From: Calamus simplicifolius
Taxonomy: Eukaryota > Streptophyta > Magnoliopsida > Arecales > Arecaceae
DNA length: 64,000 nt
Reading direction: 5' to 3'
NCBI GenBank assembly: GCA_900491605.1
Contig: UESW01001868.1
Location: 62,001 to 126,000 of the forward strand
The position numbers and the translations under genes were made by a program. This document shows, one piece after another, positions 49,810 to 60,791 of the stretch (the stretch's first letter is position 1; each line of letters begins with the position of its first letter). Below the pieces are notes generated by a model. It worked only from the letters and a program-made list of their open reading frames with translations, searched no databases and was not told where the DNA came from.

Positions 49810-50275
49810 CATTTGTTCCCTCATTGGTTTCGTGTACTTTTGGAGGGGCAAAAATAAACCAACCGGAAAGGACCTTTCTTCTTTCTAACACGCCCTACCC
49901 CCAACCCATGAGACAACATTTATCCCGGAATCAACGGCTGTGATTGAAATAGAACGGTCCGAGGACGCACCTGGGTTCTTGGAGGAATCGTTGCTGATGG
50001 TGCCGGAAAAGACCTCCTCCTTGCTCATGCACTTCGTGGATCCACGCCGGGTCGTATCCCTCCAAACACGATTCGACGCTTTCGCACTACCCTCCTTCCA
50101 GCATCAAAAATGAATTCCATCAGATCAGACGGTTCGGATCGACAGACCTCGTAGAGACTTCTGAGCCGTCCGATTTCGATCCGACGGCTGTGAGCGGGTG
50201 GCTCACCTCGAATTGGAGGAGCCAGTTGCGGGCGCCGGTGCCGGATTCTTCGTGGAGGTGGTATGCAGGGGAGCT
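49810..50275. repeat. Duplicated block, copy 2
   Basis: Aligns with 22313-22790 and, without the extra 2.5 kb, directly with about 25265-25300 (GCAGGGGAGCTC). By position it should be the upstream flank of another receptor copy, whose gene would lie beyond the copia insertion. It keeps the candidate exon (minus, 50028-49971). Confidence 0.83.
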
Positions 50276-50365
50276 CATCCAGACAAACTGCAAAGATTAA
50301 TATTATTATATGGAAACGACTTCCTTGAAGCTTAGTTCCTTAGGCTCACCACAAGTGGAGAGCTT

Positions 50366-51026
50366 GAGGGTGATGCGTAGCATCACCCTCGCGCACGCGC
50401 CTGTGCAAAGGGCGCAATGGGCGCTTTGTAGGTGCACTTTGCATGTGCGCATCGTCAGATCACGATGGTGAGAAGGCATATCAGGATGAGGATGGCTTAT
50501 CTGATCGGTTGATCTTCAGATCAATGCCATGAAAAGGCTTATCCGATCGCCTGATCTGAAGATCACGATGTTAATGGGCATATCAAGGATGATAAGCCTT
50601 TAACCCTCACATCCTTTGATCAAATCCGATCAAAGAATTCAAATTAAATTAAATTCATAGGATTGCTTCCAAGGGGCACCTAAAAACCTATAAATATGAC
50701 CTTAGACCCTCTCATTTCATTCATCCCAAACCATTCCGAATTGAGTTCAATCTGAATCAATTCTACTCTTCTCCTCTCTTAGGCATTTGCATACTTTCTT
50801 AAGGGTAGTATAGCAATAGTGCATTAAAAAGAGAGTAGCATTCTTGGTTCGAAAGTTTTGGTGAATTGTAGTGCTGCTTTTATCAAAAGGAGACTATTGT
50901 ATCCTAGGAGACAATCGTCATACTGACCGTAAGCACCATTGCGGGACGAAATTGTCTTAAGGACATAGAGTATAACTCTAGCCTCAGTCTGATCAATTAG
51001 GTAGCCACCATCTGCCACACCCAACA
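50366..51026 (+). repeat. Probable 5' LTR and leader of the copia element
   Basis: Starts near a perfect hairpin (arms 50366-50376 and 50380-50390, GAGGGTGATGC). A TATAAATAT box is at 50689-50697. A CCCAACA at about 51020-51026 could be the right end. No clear tRNA primer site follows, so the limits are tentative. Confidence 0.4.
50689..50697 (+). promoter_or_regulatory. TATA box of the copia element
   Basis: TATAAATAT about 360 bp before the gag ATG, followed by a CT-rich leader. Confidence 0.55.
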
Positions 51027-51047
51027 ATCTTAAGACAATTTTGTCCT
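50943..51047. repeat. Inverted repeat in the copia leader
   Basis: GGGACGAAATTGTCTTAAG (50943-50961) is answered by the complement at 51029-51047 with two differences; the spacer is 67 bases. It ends three bases before the gag ATG at 51051, so the RNA could fold across the start region. Confidence 0.75.
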
Positions 51048-51050
51048 ACC

Positions 51051-53781
51051 ATGAAAGTGCTGCTGCAGATGGCTACTATGAGGACATCAGTTCAAGCCGA
51101 GAGACCGGAGAAATTCTCTGGCACAGACTTCAAGAGGTGGCAACAGAAGATGCTGTTCTATCTCATAACTTTGAACCTGGTCAGAGTACTGAATGAAGAT
51201 CCGCCTGTCCTGAAGGAACGGGAGACCGACAAGCAAGTCATTGCTGTGGTGGAAGCATGGAAGCACTCAGACTTCCTTTGCAAGAACTACATCCTGATTG
51301 GTCTGGACAATACCCTGTACAATGTGTGCAGTAGTATTGCTACAACCAAGGTGTTATGGGCATCCCTGGACAAAAGTATAAGACAGAGGATGCTGGACAC
51401 AAGAAGTTTGTGGTTGGAAGGTTCTTAGACTACAAAATGGTCGACCACAAAACAGTTATGGAGCAAGTCCAAGAGCTCCAGATCATCCTGCATGAGATAC
51501 ATGCAAAGAGAATGTCTCTCAGTGAGTCATTCCAGGTAGCTACCATCATAGAGAAGCTACCACCATTATGGAAGGACTTCAAGAACTACCTGAAGCATAA
51601 GCGGAAGGAGATGGGACTTGAAGACCTAATTGTCCGCCTGAGGATCGAGGAGGACAATAAGAGCCAAGACAAGAAGACAGGAGGACAACTTGCTGAGCCA
51701 AAGGCCAACCTCATAGAAGAAGAAAGAAACGCAAGTTTCCAGGCGAAGGCTTTAAACAGAAGAAGGGCAATCCAAAAAATATAAATTCAAGGGAAAGTGC
51801 TATGTTTGTGGAAAGCAAGGACAAAAATCCAAGGACTACCGTTTCAAGGATAAAGAAAAGAAAGAAATCAACGTTACTGACACCCTATCCAAAGAGGTAT
51901 CCGAGATGATGCTGTCAGCTGTTGTATTTGAAGAAAACATGGTTGATAAAGCAAATGAGTGGTACATCGACACTGGAGCTACCAGACATGTCTGCTCTGA
52001 TAAGAGTATGTTCTCATCATATACTCCTATCAATGGTAGAAATTTGGTCATGGGTAACTCCGCTACATCCAAGATAGAAGAACTTGGCCGCATCGTTATG
52101 AAGATGACATATGGCAAGGAGCTTCTACTGAATGATGTGCTACATGTCCTAGACATCCGGAAGAATCTTATATCAGGCTTCCTTCTAAGCAAACATGGCT
52201 TTAGGATGGTCTTTGAGTCTGATAAATTTGTACTCACTAAGGGGGGGATATTTATTGGAAGGGGTTACTTGAATAATGGATTATTCAAGGTGAATGTAAT
52301 GACTGTACACAGAAACCTTGAAATGAATAAAGCTTCTTCTTCTGCTTATATGATTGACTCCTCTTGTTTATGGTATGATAGATTAGGACATGTGAATTTT
52401 AATTTATTACAAAAATTAATGAAATTAGAATTATTACCTAATCATGAAATCGATCCACATTACAAGTGTGAAGTGTGTGTTGAAGCTAAGTTAGCAAAAA
52501 CACCATTTCCATCAGTTGAAAGAAATACTAAACCTCTTGACTTAATTAACAGTGATTTATGTGACTTAAAGTCAGTTCAAACTAGAGGAGGTAAAAAGTA
52601 TTTTATAACATTTATTGATGATTCAACAAGATGTGCTATGTGTATCTACTAAAGTCTAAAGATATGGCTTTAAAAATGTTTAAATGTTATAAAAATAAAG
52701 TTAAAAATCAACTTGGCAAAAAGATTAAGGCCATAAGGAGTGATAGAGGTGGTGAATACGATGCACCTTTCGACGAATTCTGTCAAGAGCATGGCATTAT
52801 TCATCAAACTACTGCTCCTTATTCGCCTCAATCTAATGGAATTGTGGAACGTAAAAACCGCACATTAAAAGAAATGATGAATGCAATGTTAATAAATTCT
52901 GATACACCACAGAATTTATGGGGAGAAGCAATTCTCTCAGCAAATCATATTCTTAATAAGATATCTCTTAAGAAGAAGGAAGTTACTCCATATGAGTTAT
53001 GGAAAAGAAAGAAGCCCTTATACAATTACTTAAGAGTGTGGGGGTGTCTAGCTAAAGTAGCTATTTCGGACCTCAAAAAGGTCAAAATAGGACTTAAAAC
53101 TGTTGATTGTATATTTATCAGTTATGCACATAATAGTAGTGCATATTGCTTTCTTGTGTATAAATCAGATATAACTGATATATAGAAAAATACAATCATG
53201 GAATCAAGGAATGCAACATTCTTTGAAGATATATTTCCAAGTAAAAGGAAATTAGAAATAAGTTCAAATAAAAGAACTTATGATAATACTGCTAGTAGTA
53301 GTCATCAGGAAGAATATCCTGAAGATGAACCCAGACGCAATAAGAGACTAAGAGTTGCAAAGTCTTTTGGTCCTGATTATGTAACTTATATGTTACAAGA
53401 TGAACCTTAGACATTCAAGGAGGCAATGTCTAATCCAGAAGCACCCTTTTGGAAAGAAGCTATCAATAGTGAAATTGAGTCCATCATGCATAATCATACC
53501 TGGGAGTTGGTTGACCTACCATCTGATATGAAACCTTTAGGGTGCAAATGAATTTTTAAGAAAAAGCTAAAGGCTGATGGATCAATTGACAAATATAAAG
53601 CCAGATTAGTGACTAAGGGATTCAAACAAAAAAAAGGTATAGACTTCTTTGATACCTATTCACCAGTAAGTAGAATAACATCTATAAGAATGTTAATCGC
53701 TTTTGCAGCCATTAACAATCTTGAAATTCATCAAATGGATGTTAAAACTGGTTTTCTGAATGGTGAATTAGATGAAGAAAT
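51051..53781 (+). pseudogene. Copia gag-pol, part 1: gag to reverse transcriptase
   Basis: ATG at 51051 opens the gag (PEKFSGTDFKRWQQKM; UBN2-type). A frameshift lies near 51370 and another near 51780. The zinc knuckle near 51800 reads CYVCGKQGQKSKDY, so the His and last Cys of CCHC are both replaced. Protease DTGA is at 51969. Integrase shows its zinc region (CEVCVEAK near 52468) and core (FIDDST, SDRGGEYD, SPQSNGIVERKN, 52600-52860), with a frameshift near 52640. Stops are seen at 53183 and 53408, and TGA at 53549 replaces a conserved Trp. The reverse transcriptase is cut after GELDEEI by the gypsy insertion. Confidence 0.9.
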
Positions 53782-55721
53782 TGTCACGCCCCAGACCCAA
53801 AAAGTTTGAGCTAGGGTGACAACCCGCCGCATGCCGGGCATGCAAGGCGTCCTAAAATTTACACATCGATCATTATAAGGCAATAAGTATAATAAGTCAA
53901 TCCAAATCCATACAAACCACTAACATAAGTTTTGGGCTACAAGCCCTACACACAAATATTACTGGGGTTACATCAACACTATGGAACTATTTTATTTAAC
54001 TGAAGTTCCATCTACCCCATAATTCCATCTTCAATCCGAGGCTCTGAAAAACATTGTGAGATTTACATGAGCTCAACTCAATAAGTAAGCCTATAATAAC
54101 ATAAAATAGTCATATATCATCTTATCTCTCAAGATATTATCAAGTCATAATTTTCATAGAAACTTCCAATTTAATTAACATGCTATCATAATCATGCATA
54201 TCATTAAGTCAAAATAATCATGAAGCTTATAAAACAAATACCAGAATATGCATTGTAACCAAATCCACTGTTTATATTTAATCATTGTTATATTATATCA
54301 TATGTGTCCCACGGCCCTGCAATGCCTCCATCAATCAGCACATATCCTCTAGATGTGCATGGCCTCCACATGCCATATCAATCAGCACACATCCTCTAGA
54401 TGTGCGTGGCCTCCACATGCCATATCAATTGCACACATCCTCTAGATGTGCGTGGCCTCCACATGCCATATCAATCTGCACACATCCTCTAGATGTGCAT
54501 GGCCTCCACAAGCCATATCAATCAGTACATATCCTCTAGATGTGCGTGGCCTCCACATGCCATATCAAAGAGAACCGCGGCGACACATATAAATATAATT
54601 CAAATCATTTTACACATGCATATCACATATTATGCGTCATCATAAGCATAATTTCTTTCATAACACATAAACAGTGGTTTGTACATTTTAACCATTGCAT
54701 ATAATCAATTCACTTTGCAAATAATATCAACTACTATAGCAAATATGCAATTAGATACACATGGTACAACTTACCAATTTCAAAATAATCAATAAAACTC
54801 TATTTCATAAATATGCATAAAACTATAAATACAACCATTTATAATTTATGAAATTATTATATTTGGCTTACTTTCCTCAATACGCAAATCCAAGGTGATA
54901 AATCAGCTACACCTCTGGGCACCTACAGCATTATTTTTCATAATTAGATCTCTAAAATCTGAATAATAAAAGATTGCTATAACTCTACCCAAACTAATCC
55001 ACGGGCCCGACTTTGGGCTTGAATATCTCCCAAGATAAATGTCCAAATGGGGATTCAAGATTACCCCAAAAAACTTGAATTCATCCAGAATCTAGCCATA
55101 ATTTTATTTTTCATTTTTCGGCCCAATATAGGGCCCAAAACCCCGCCCAAAGAGGGCTCCAGGAATGGCCCAATAAGGCCCAAAAAGGTGGCAGCCCAGC
55201 CGGCCCACTCTGCTATCTTCCTCCCAGATCCCCTGTTTCAACCGAAACAGGGGCTGAGCGATCCGACGGCCAGGGCCGCTGCCAGCCAAATCGGAGGCGG
55301 TCCGGCCGTCGTCAGTCGGTCCGAAGCCGCCGCCGCCACGGCCGGCCACCCCCCCTTCTCTCTCTCTATCAGTCGCGGCCTGTTACGGCACCAGTGGCAC
55401 GGTCGGCCTATTGGCCGGCCGGATCTCCCTTCTATCTCTCTTCCTCCTCTCTCACGCTCTCTCTCTCTCAATCTGGCATGGACAGGGAAGGATTACCTGA
55501 GGAAGATGTCTGCCAGGATGAAGGAGGGAGTCACCCTCCGTCATCCTTTAAACCCCTCCACATGACGCTTCGGTCAGGTAAAAAGATCGGGAACTCAATA
55601 GACACACGACGACTTGGGCGTCCAATCGACAAGTCGGGGACCTAAACGTCATGACAGTAGTCTAAGTGACAAGAGGTTTCCCTGGATGCCAGGTGTCCAA
55701 AATAAATGCTGGGGGGTTACA
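53782..55721 (-). repeat. 3' LTR of the minus-strand gypsy element (1940 bp)
   Basis: Plus-strand limits TGTCACGCCCCAGACCC and GCTGGGGGGTTACA. It contains five or so 47-bp tandem units (54330-54566) with CATCCTCTAGATGTGCGTGG, and the CCCCTGTTTC hairpin at 55230-55253. Confidence 0.92.
54330..54566. repeat. 47-bp tandem repeats in the gypsy LTR
   Basis: Units of CATCCTCTAGATGTGCGTGG plus CCTCCACATGCCATATCAAT. The same array is in the other LTR at 61346-61582, and a degenerate pair is in the solo LTR near 27260-27340. Confidence 0.85.
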
Positions 55722-55736
55722 TTCTCCCCCCCTTAT
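55722..55736 (-). promoter_or_regulatory. Polypurine tract of the minus-strand gypsy element
   Basis: Minus-strand ATAAGGGGGGGAGAA directly before its 3' LTR. Confidence 0.85.
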
Positions 55737-55796
55737 AAAAATTTCTTCCTCGAAATTGACACATTTAAATAAACTATAGAATTCAAATAGGTCTAT

Positions 55797-58700
55797 TCAA
55801 TAGTCAGCAATTCTGAATAGAGAATTACCTGCAAATAAGTATGGGTATTTCTTCTTCATTTCTTCCTCAAGTTCCCAAGTTGCCTCTCTCTCAGAGTGAT
55901 TGCTCCACTGAATCTTGACATAGGGAATGGTGCGACGCCTCAGAACCTGATCCTTGCGGTCCACGATACGCATAGGATGCTCTTCATAAGATAAATCTTC
56001 TTCAACTAAATAGGCATATTCTATTACATGGCTGGGATCAGAAACATACTTCCTCAACATAGAAATATGAAACACATTATGCACACAGATAGAATTGGAG
56101 GTAATGCTAAGCTGTAAGCCACCTCTCCAACTCTGCTCAAGATCTCAAAAGGTCCAATATACCGAGGACTTAGCTTTCCTCTAATCCCGAATCTCATCAC
56201 ATCCCTGATTGGTGATACCCTTAAGAATACATGGTCCCCAACCTGAAATTCCAATTCCCTTCTTCTGATATCATCATAGCTTTTCTGTCTGCTCTGAGCT
56301 GTATGAAGACGCTCCCTGATCAAATGCACTTTATCCACTGTCTGCTGAATTAGCTAGGGCCTAACAATTTTCTTTCCCCCACATCATCCCAACACAAAGG
56401 AGATCTGCACCTCCTACCATACAAAGCCTCAAATGGAGCCATCTGGATACTGGCTTGGTAACTATTATTATATGCAAAATCCACCAGGGGTAAATGATTA
56501 TCCCAAGTACCACCCAAGTCCATCACACAGGCTCGCAACATATCCTCCAGAATCTGTATGGTTCTTTCTGATTGTCCATCTGACTGGGGGTGATAAGCAG
56601 TACTGAAGTCTAATTTGGTTCTCAAGGCCTTATGAAGACTCTTCCAGAATTGAGACACAAACCTGGTATCCCGATCCGATACAATAGAGACAGGAACACC
56701 ATGGAGTCTCACGATTTGCTCAATATACAAACTAGCCAACCTTTCGCTAGAGACTCCAACTTTAAAAGGTAGGAAATGAGCTGACTTTGTTAGTCTATCC
56801 ACAATAACCCATACTGCATCATTACCCTTATGAGTTTTGGGTAGACCAGTCACAAAATCCATAGTAATCTTCTCCCATTTCCATTGAGGAATCATCAAAG
56901 ATTGAAGAGGTCCCGTAGGCCTTTGATGCTCAGCCTTTACTCGCTGACACACTAAGCACCTGGCCACATACTGAGCAATCTCCCTCTTCATGCCCTTCCA
57001 CCAAAAATTTTTCTTTAAATCTCTGTACATCTTAGTGCCACCTGGATGCACAGTATATGGAGAATAGTGAGCCTCCTTCAAGATTTCGGCCTTTAGCTCC
57101 TTAATATTTGGCACACAAAGTCTACCTTCAAATCTCATAGATCCATCTTCCATGACATAAAATTCCTTTTGAACTCCTGACTGTACTGCTTCCCTAATTC
57201 TTTGTAGATCTGGATCTTCAATCTGGAAGGACTTGATTCTGTCGACTAAGGTCGGCTGAAGTACAAGTGCTGCAACAATCCCATCAGACTGCTGAACTCT
57301 CAATCCAACCTCCCACCTCTCAAGGTCTCTCAAAATGTGAGGCTGGGACGTAATCATAGCAGCTAGCTCTGAAGAGGACTTTCTGCTCAAGATCAGCCAC
57401 AACATTGGCCTTCCCAGGATGATAATGAAGAGTCGGATCATAATCCTTCAGTAGTTCCAACCACCTTCTCTGCATCAAATTCAATTCCTTCTGTGTGAAG
57501 ATGTATTTTAGACTTTTATGGTCTGTATACACATCACACGATACTCCATAAAGATAATGACACCAAATTTTCAAAGCAAAAACCACAGCAACTAACTCCA
57601 GATCATGAGTAGGGTAATTCTGCTCATAAGGCTTCAGCTGTCTGGAGGCATAGGCTATCACCTTCCCGTTCTGCATCAGAACACATCCCAATCCTTTCCG
57701 AGAAGCATCCGTATATAGAGTAAATCCCTCAGATCCTGTCGGAAGAACAAGGATGGGAGCTGACACCATGCATTGCTTTAACTCCTGAAAACTTTTCTCA
57801 CACTCCTCTATCCAGTCAAACTTCACTCGCTTTTGGATTAAGCGAGTTAGGGGTAGAGCAATGCGAGAGAAGTCCTCCATAAATTTACGATAATAACCAG
57901 CTAGCCCCAAGAAACTTCTGACTTCAGCTACATTGGAAGGTCGGCTCCAGCTAATGATAGTTTCAATCTTCTTCAAGTCCATAGATATGCCATCTTTAGA
58001 GATTATATGACCCAAGAAAGAGACTTGATCCAACCAAAACTCACACTTCTGCAGCTTGGCATAAAGCTTCTTCTCCCGAAGAATCTGAAGCACAAACCTC
58101 AGGTATCTTCATGCTCCTTATGGCTCTTGGAGCAGATCAAGATATCATCAATGAAAACCACCACAAACTGATCCAAGAATGGCTTAAAAATTCTGTTCAT
58201 CAAGTCATGAATGCTGTTGGGGCGTTAGTCAAACCAAACGACATCACCAAGAACTCATAGTGGCCATATCTGGTTCTGAATGCGGTCTTAGGCACATCCC
58301 CCTCTTTGACTTTGAGTTGATGGTTACCTGATCTAAGATCAATCCTTGAGAATATTCGGGCTCCTTGGTGTTGATCAAACAAGTCATCAATCCTCGGTAG
58401 AGGGTACTTATTCCGCACTGTTACCTTATTGATTTCTGGTAATCAATGCAGAGCCGAAGACTGCCATCCTTCTTCTTAACAAATAGAACTGGAGCACCCC
58501 AAGGAGAGACACTGGGTCTGATAAATCCTTGATCAAGAAGCTCCTGCAATTGATCCTTCAATTCCTTTAACTCTGCCGGGGCCGTGCGGTAAGGGGCCTT
58601 AGATATAGGTCCAGTTCTAGGAACTAAATCAATGGAGAATTTAACCTTCCGATCTGGGGGCAAATCAGTCAATTCATCAGGAAAAACATCAGGGAATTCT

Positions 58701-60605
58701 CGAGCAACAGAAATATTCTCCAACTTGGTCTCCTCCTTCTAAAGATCCTTGACTACAGCAAGAAATCCTTGACCACCATTCATCAAATACTTTCCAGCCT
58801 GCAGCGCTGATATGAACACTGAGGCTAGTTGTTTCGGACCACCAGTAAAACTAAACTCAGGCTGACTTGGAATTTTGAAGTTGACAGTCTTCCCAAAGCA
58901 GTCTACTAAAGCATGGTAAGAGGCCAACCAATCCATTCCAAGAATGACATCAAAGAATTTCAGTGGAAGAACAATTAGATCAGCATTCAACCTCCTATCC
59001 TCCATAACAATCGGACAGGATTTGCAAACTGTGTCAACCCTCATAATGTCTCCATTTGGAAAAGCAATATGCAACTCTTGCTCTAGAGGAACGGGCGTCA
59101 ATGATGCATTCTTGTCAAGATATGTGTCAGATATAAAAGAATGCGTGGCATCCGGGTCAATTAAAGTTTGAGCATAAGTAGTGCCTACTTTAATCATTCC
59201 TGAACATAAGTGAAATTTGTTTTAACATCAAATATTTAACCTAATGTTATAATTAACTATCAATGCATTGCACTAGATAAGAATGTAATACTAGATGTCA
59301 AATTAAATGGTTTACCTTCACCACAGAATTAGAGGCGGCAGCATCCTGCTGAGTGAGAGTAAAGACCCTTCCCTGGGCCCTCGGTGGCTGCTGCTGATAC
59401 TGTTGACTCATCCCTTGACTGGAAGAGGGCTGCTGATTCTTCCAAAGGGAACAGGTGGCCATCTTATGATCAGTCTTTCCACAAAGGAAGCAGGCACCTG
59501 GCCCACCTCGGCAAGGTCTTCCTGGGTGAAAATTTCCACAGTGATGGCAGCGAGCCTACCTATTCCTTTGTCCTGCTGGGGCCTATGTGCACCTTTCTTC
59601 TTGGCCTGAACTGGGGGTTGGCTAGAATTAGACCCTTTCCTCTTCCTCTATTGTTCCCAATCCTTCTGAACTGTATTCATATCTCTTTCAATCACTAAGG
59701 CTTTATTCACCACAGCACTATAAGAATGAAGCTCGAAAGCATTGACTGCCTGCATCAGTCTGGGTCGCAGTCCCTCAGTGAATCTGGTGATCTTGGCCAT
59801 TTCATTTGTCACAATACTGGGAGAAAATCGGCCAACCTAGTGAATTCAACTTCATATTGTGCCACAGTAAGATTTCTTTGTTCCAATTTAAGAAAGTCTG
59901 ATTCCATCCGCCTCTGCACACTCCTGGGGAAGTACTTGTCGAAAATACCTCCTTAAACTCCCCCAAGAAATAACTTGACCACCCCGACGCTGCTCCTCAA
60001 CTAGCCACCAATCATAGGCTTCCCCCTGAAGAAGATAAGTGGCAAATCTGATCCGCTCCACCTCCTAGCTACCATGGGCCATAAAAGCCTTTTCCATGTC
60101 TCACCCACCGATCAGCATCGACAGGGTTGGTGTATCCAGAGAAAGGGGCAGGGGCAAACTTCTTGAAATCCGCAAAGCTGCGGCCAATTCCTACCCAGGG
60201 TTAGATGGAGTAGACTGGTTCAAAGGTGTGAAATGAGTAGTAGGTACGGTTGACTGAATTTGTGGAGCAGGAGGGACAAATTGAGTTGTGGCATAGTGGA
60301 AGCAGGCTGTGTCTGCGGAACAATAGGGGTAGGCTGACTCAACGGAACAGTGGGAGCAGGCTGAGTCTGCAGAGCAGGAGTGGATGACTGAGAGGGTAAA
60401 GCCTGCTGAATCTGTTGTGTATGTCTCTCATCGACTGTGCCATGCCTGAAAGAACATGAAGCATCTCGGTCTGGAGTCACTGATGATCAACCCCGACAGG
60501 ATTAACAGGGGCAGTAGCTCCAGTAGCTTCTTGACCTCCTGGTTGACCGACATTTCCAACCTGGGAACCCTCATCATTTTGTTGTCTCTTAGTGCGACGA
60601 GCCAT
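55797..60605 (-). pseudogene. Gypsy gag-pol polyprotein (minus strand), recently broken
   Basis: Minus-strand ATG at 60605 (MARR). Gag capsid region runs to about 59700; CCHC knuckle CFLCGKTDHKMATC near 59455-59495. Protease near 59165 reads DPDATHSF. Reverse transcriptase covers 58723-58100 with FIDD near 58160; RNase H to about 57400 (YTDASRKGLG, ATHDLEL-like, YTDHKSL); integrase 57250-56350 with CLVCQ zinc region, VDRLTKSAHFLPF, SDRDTRF and HPQSDGQSERT; chromodomain-like end 56000-55797. Lesions: several stops and frameshifts in gag (60240-59600), a shift near 58420 after CIDY, further shifts near 58200, 58095 and 57400. Long frames of over 350 codons remain, fitting a fairly young copy. 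Confidence 0.91.
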
Positions 60606-60768
60606 TCCTATCCCTTGACAAATTAGTTATTGTTAATAACATAGTAAACTTTTTATGTCAAGCTTCCAAAACATAAGGTTTGAAATTCATATAAAGTGAT
60701 AATTGTCTCAATGTCAACCTATTTGTTTGCCTAGGGTGTCATCATGTATGTGATCCTAAGGTCAATAA

Positions 60769-60785
60769 CCTAGGCTCTGATACCA
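60769..60785 (-). promoter_or_regulatory. Initiator-Met tRNA primer binding site
   Basis: Minus-strand TGGTATCAGAGCCTAGG just inside the 5' LTR of the minus-strand gypsy element. Confidence 0.92.
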
Positions 60786-60791
60786 CTAAAC

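Noticed and set aside
54285..54539. Coding frame with repeated CAWPPHAIS peptides
   Set aside because: It is the 47-bp repeat array of a gypsy LTR and recurs in the other LTR at 61415-61717.
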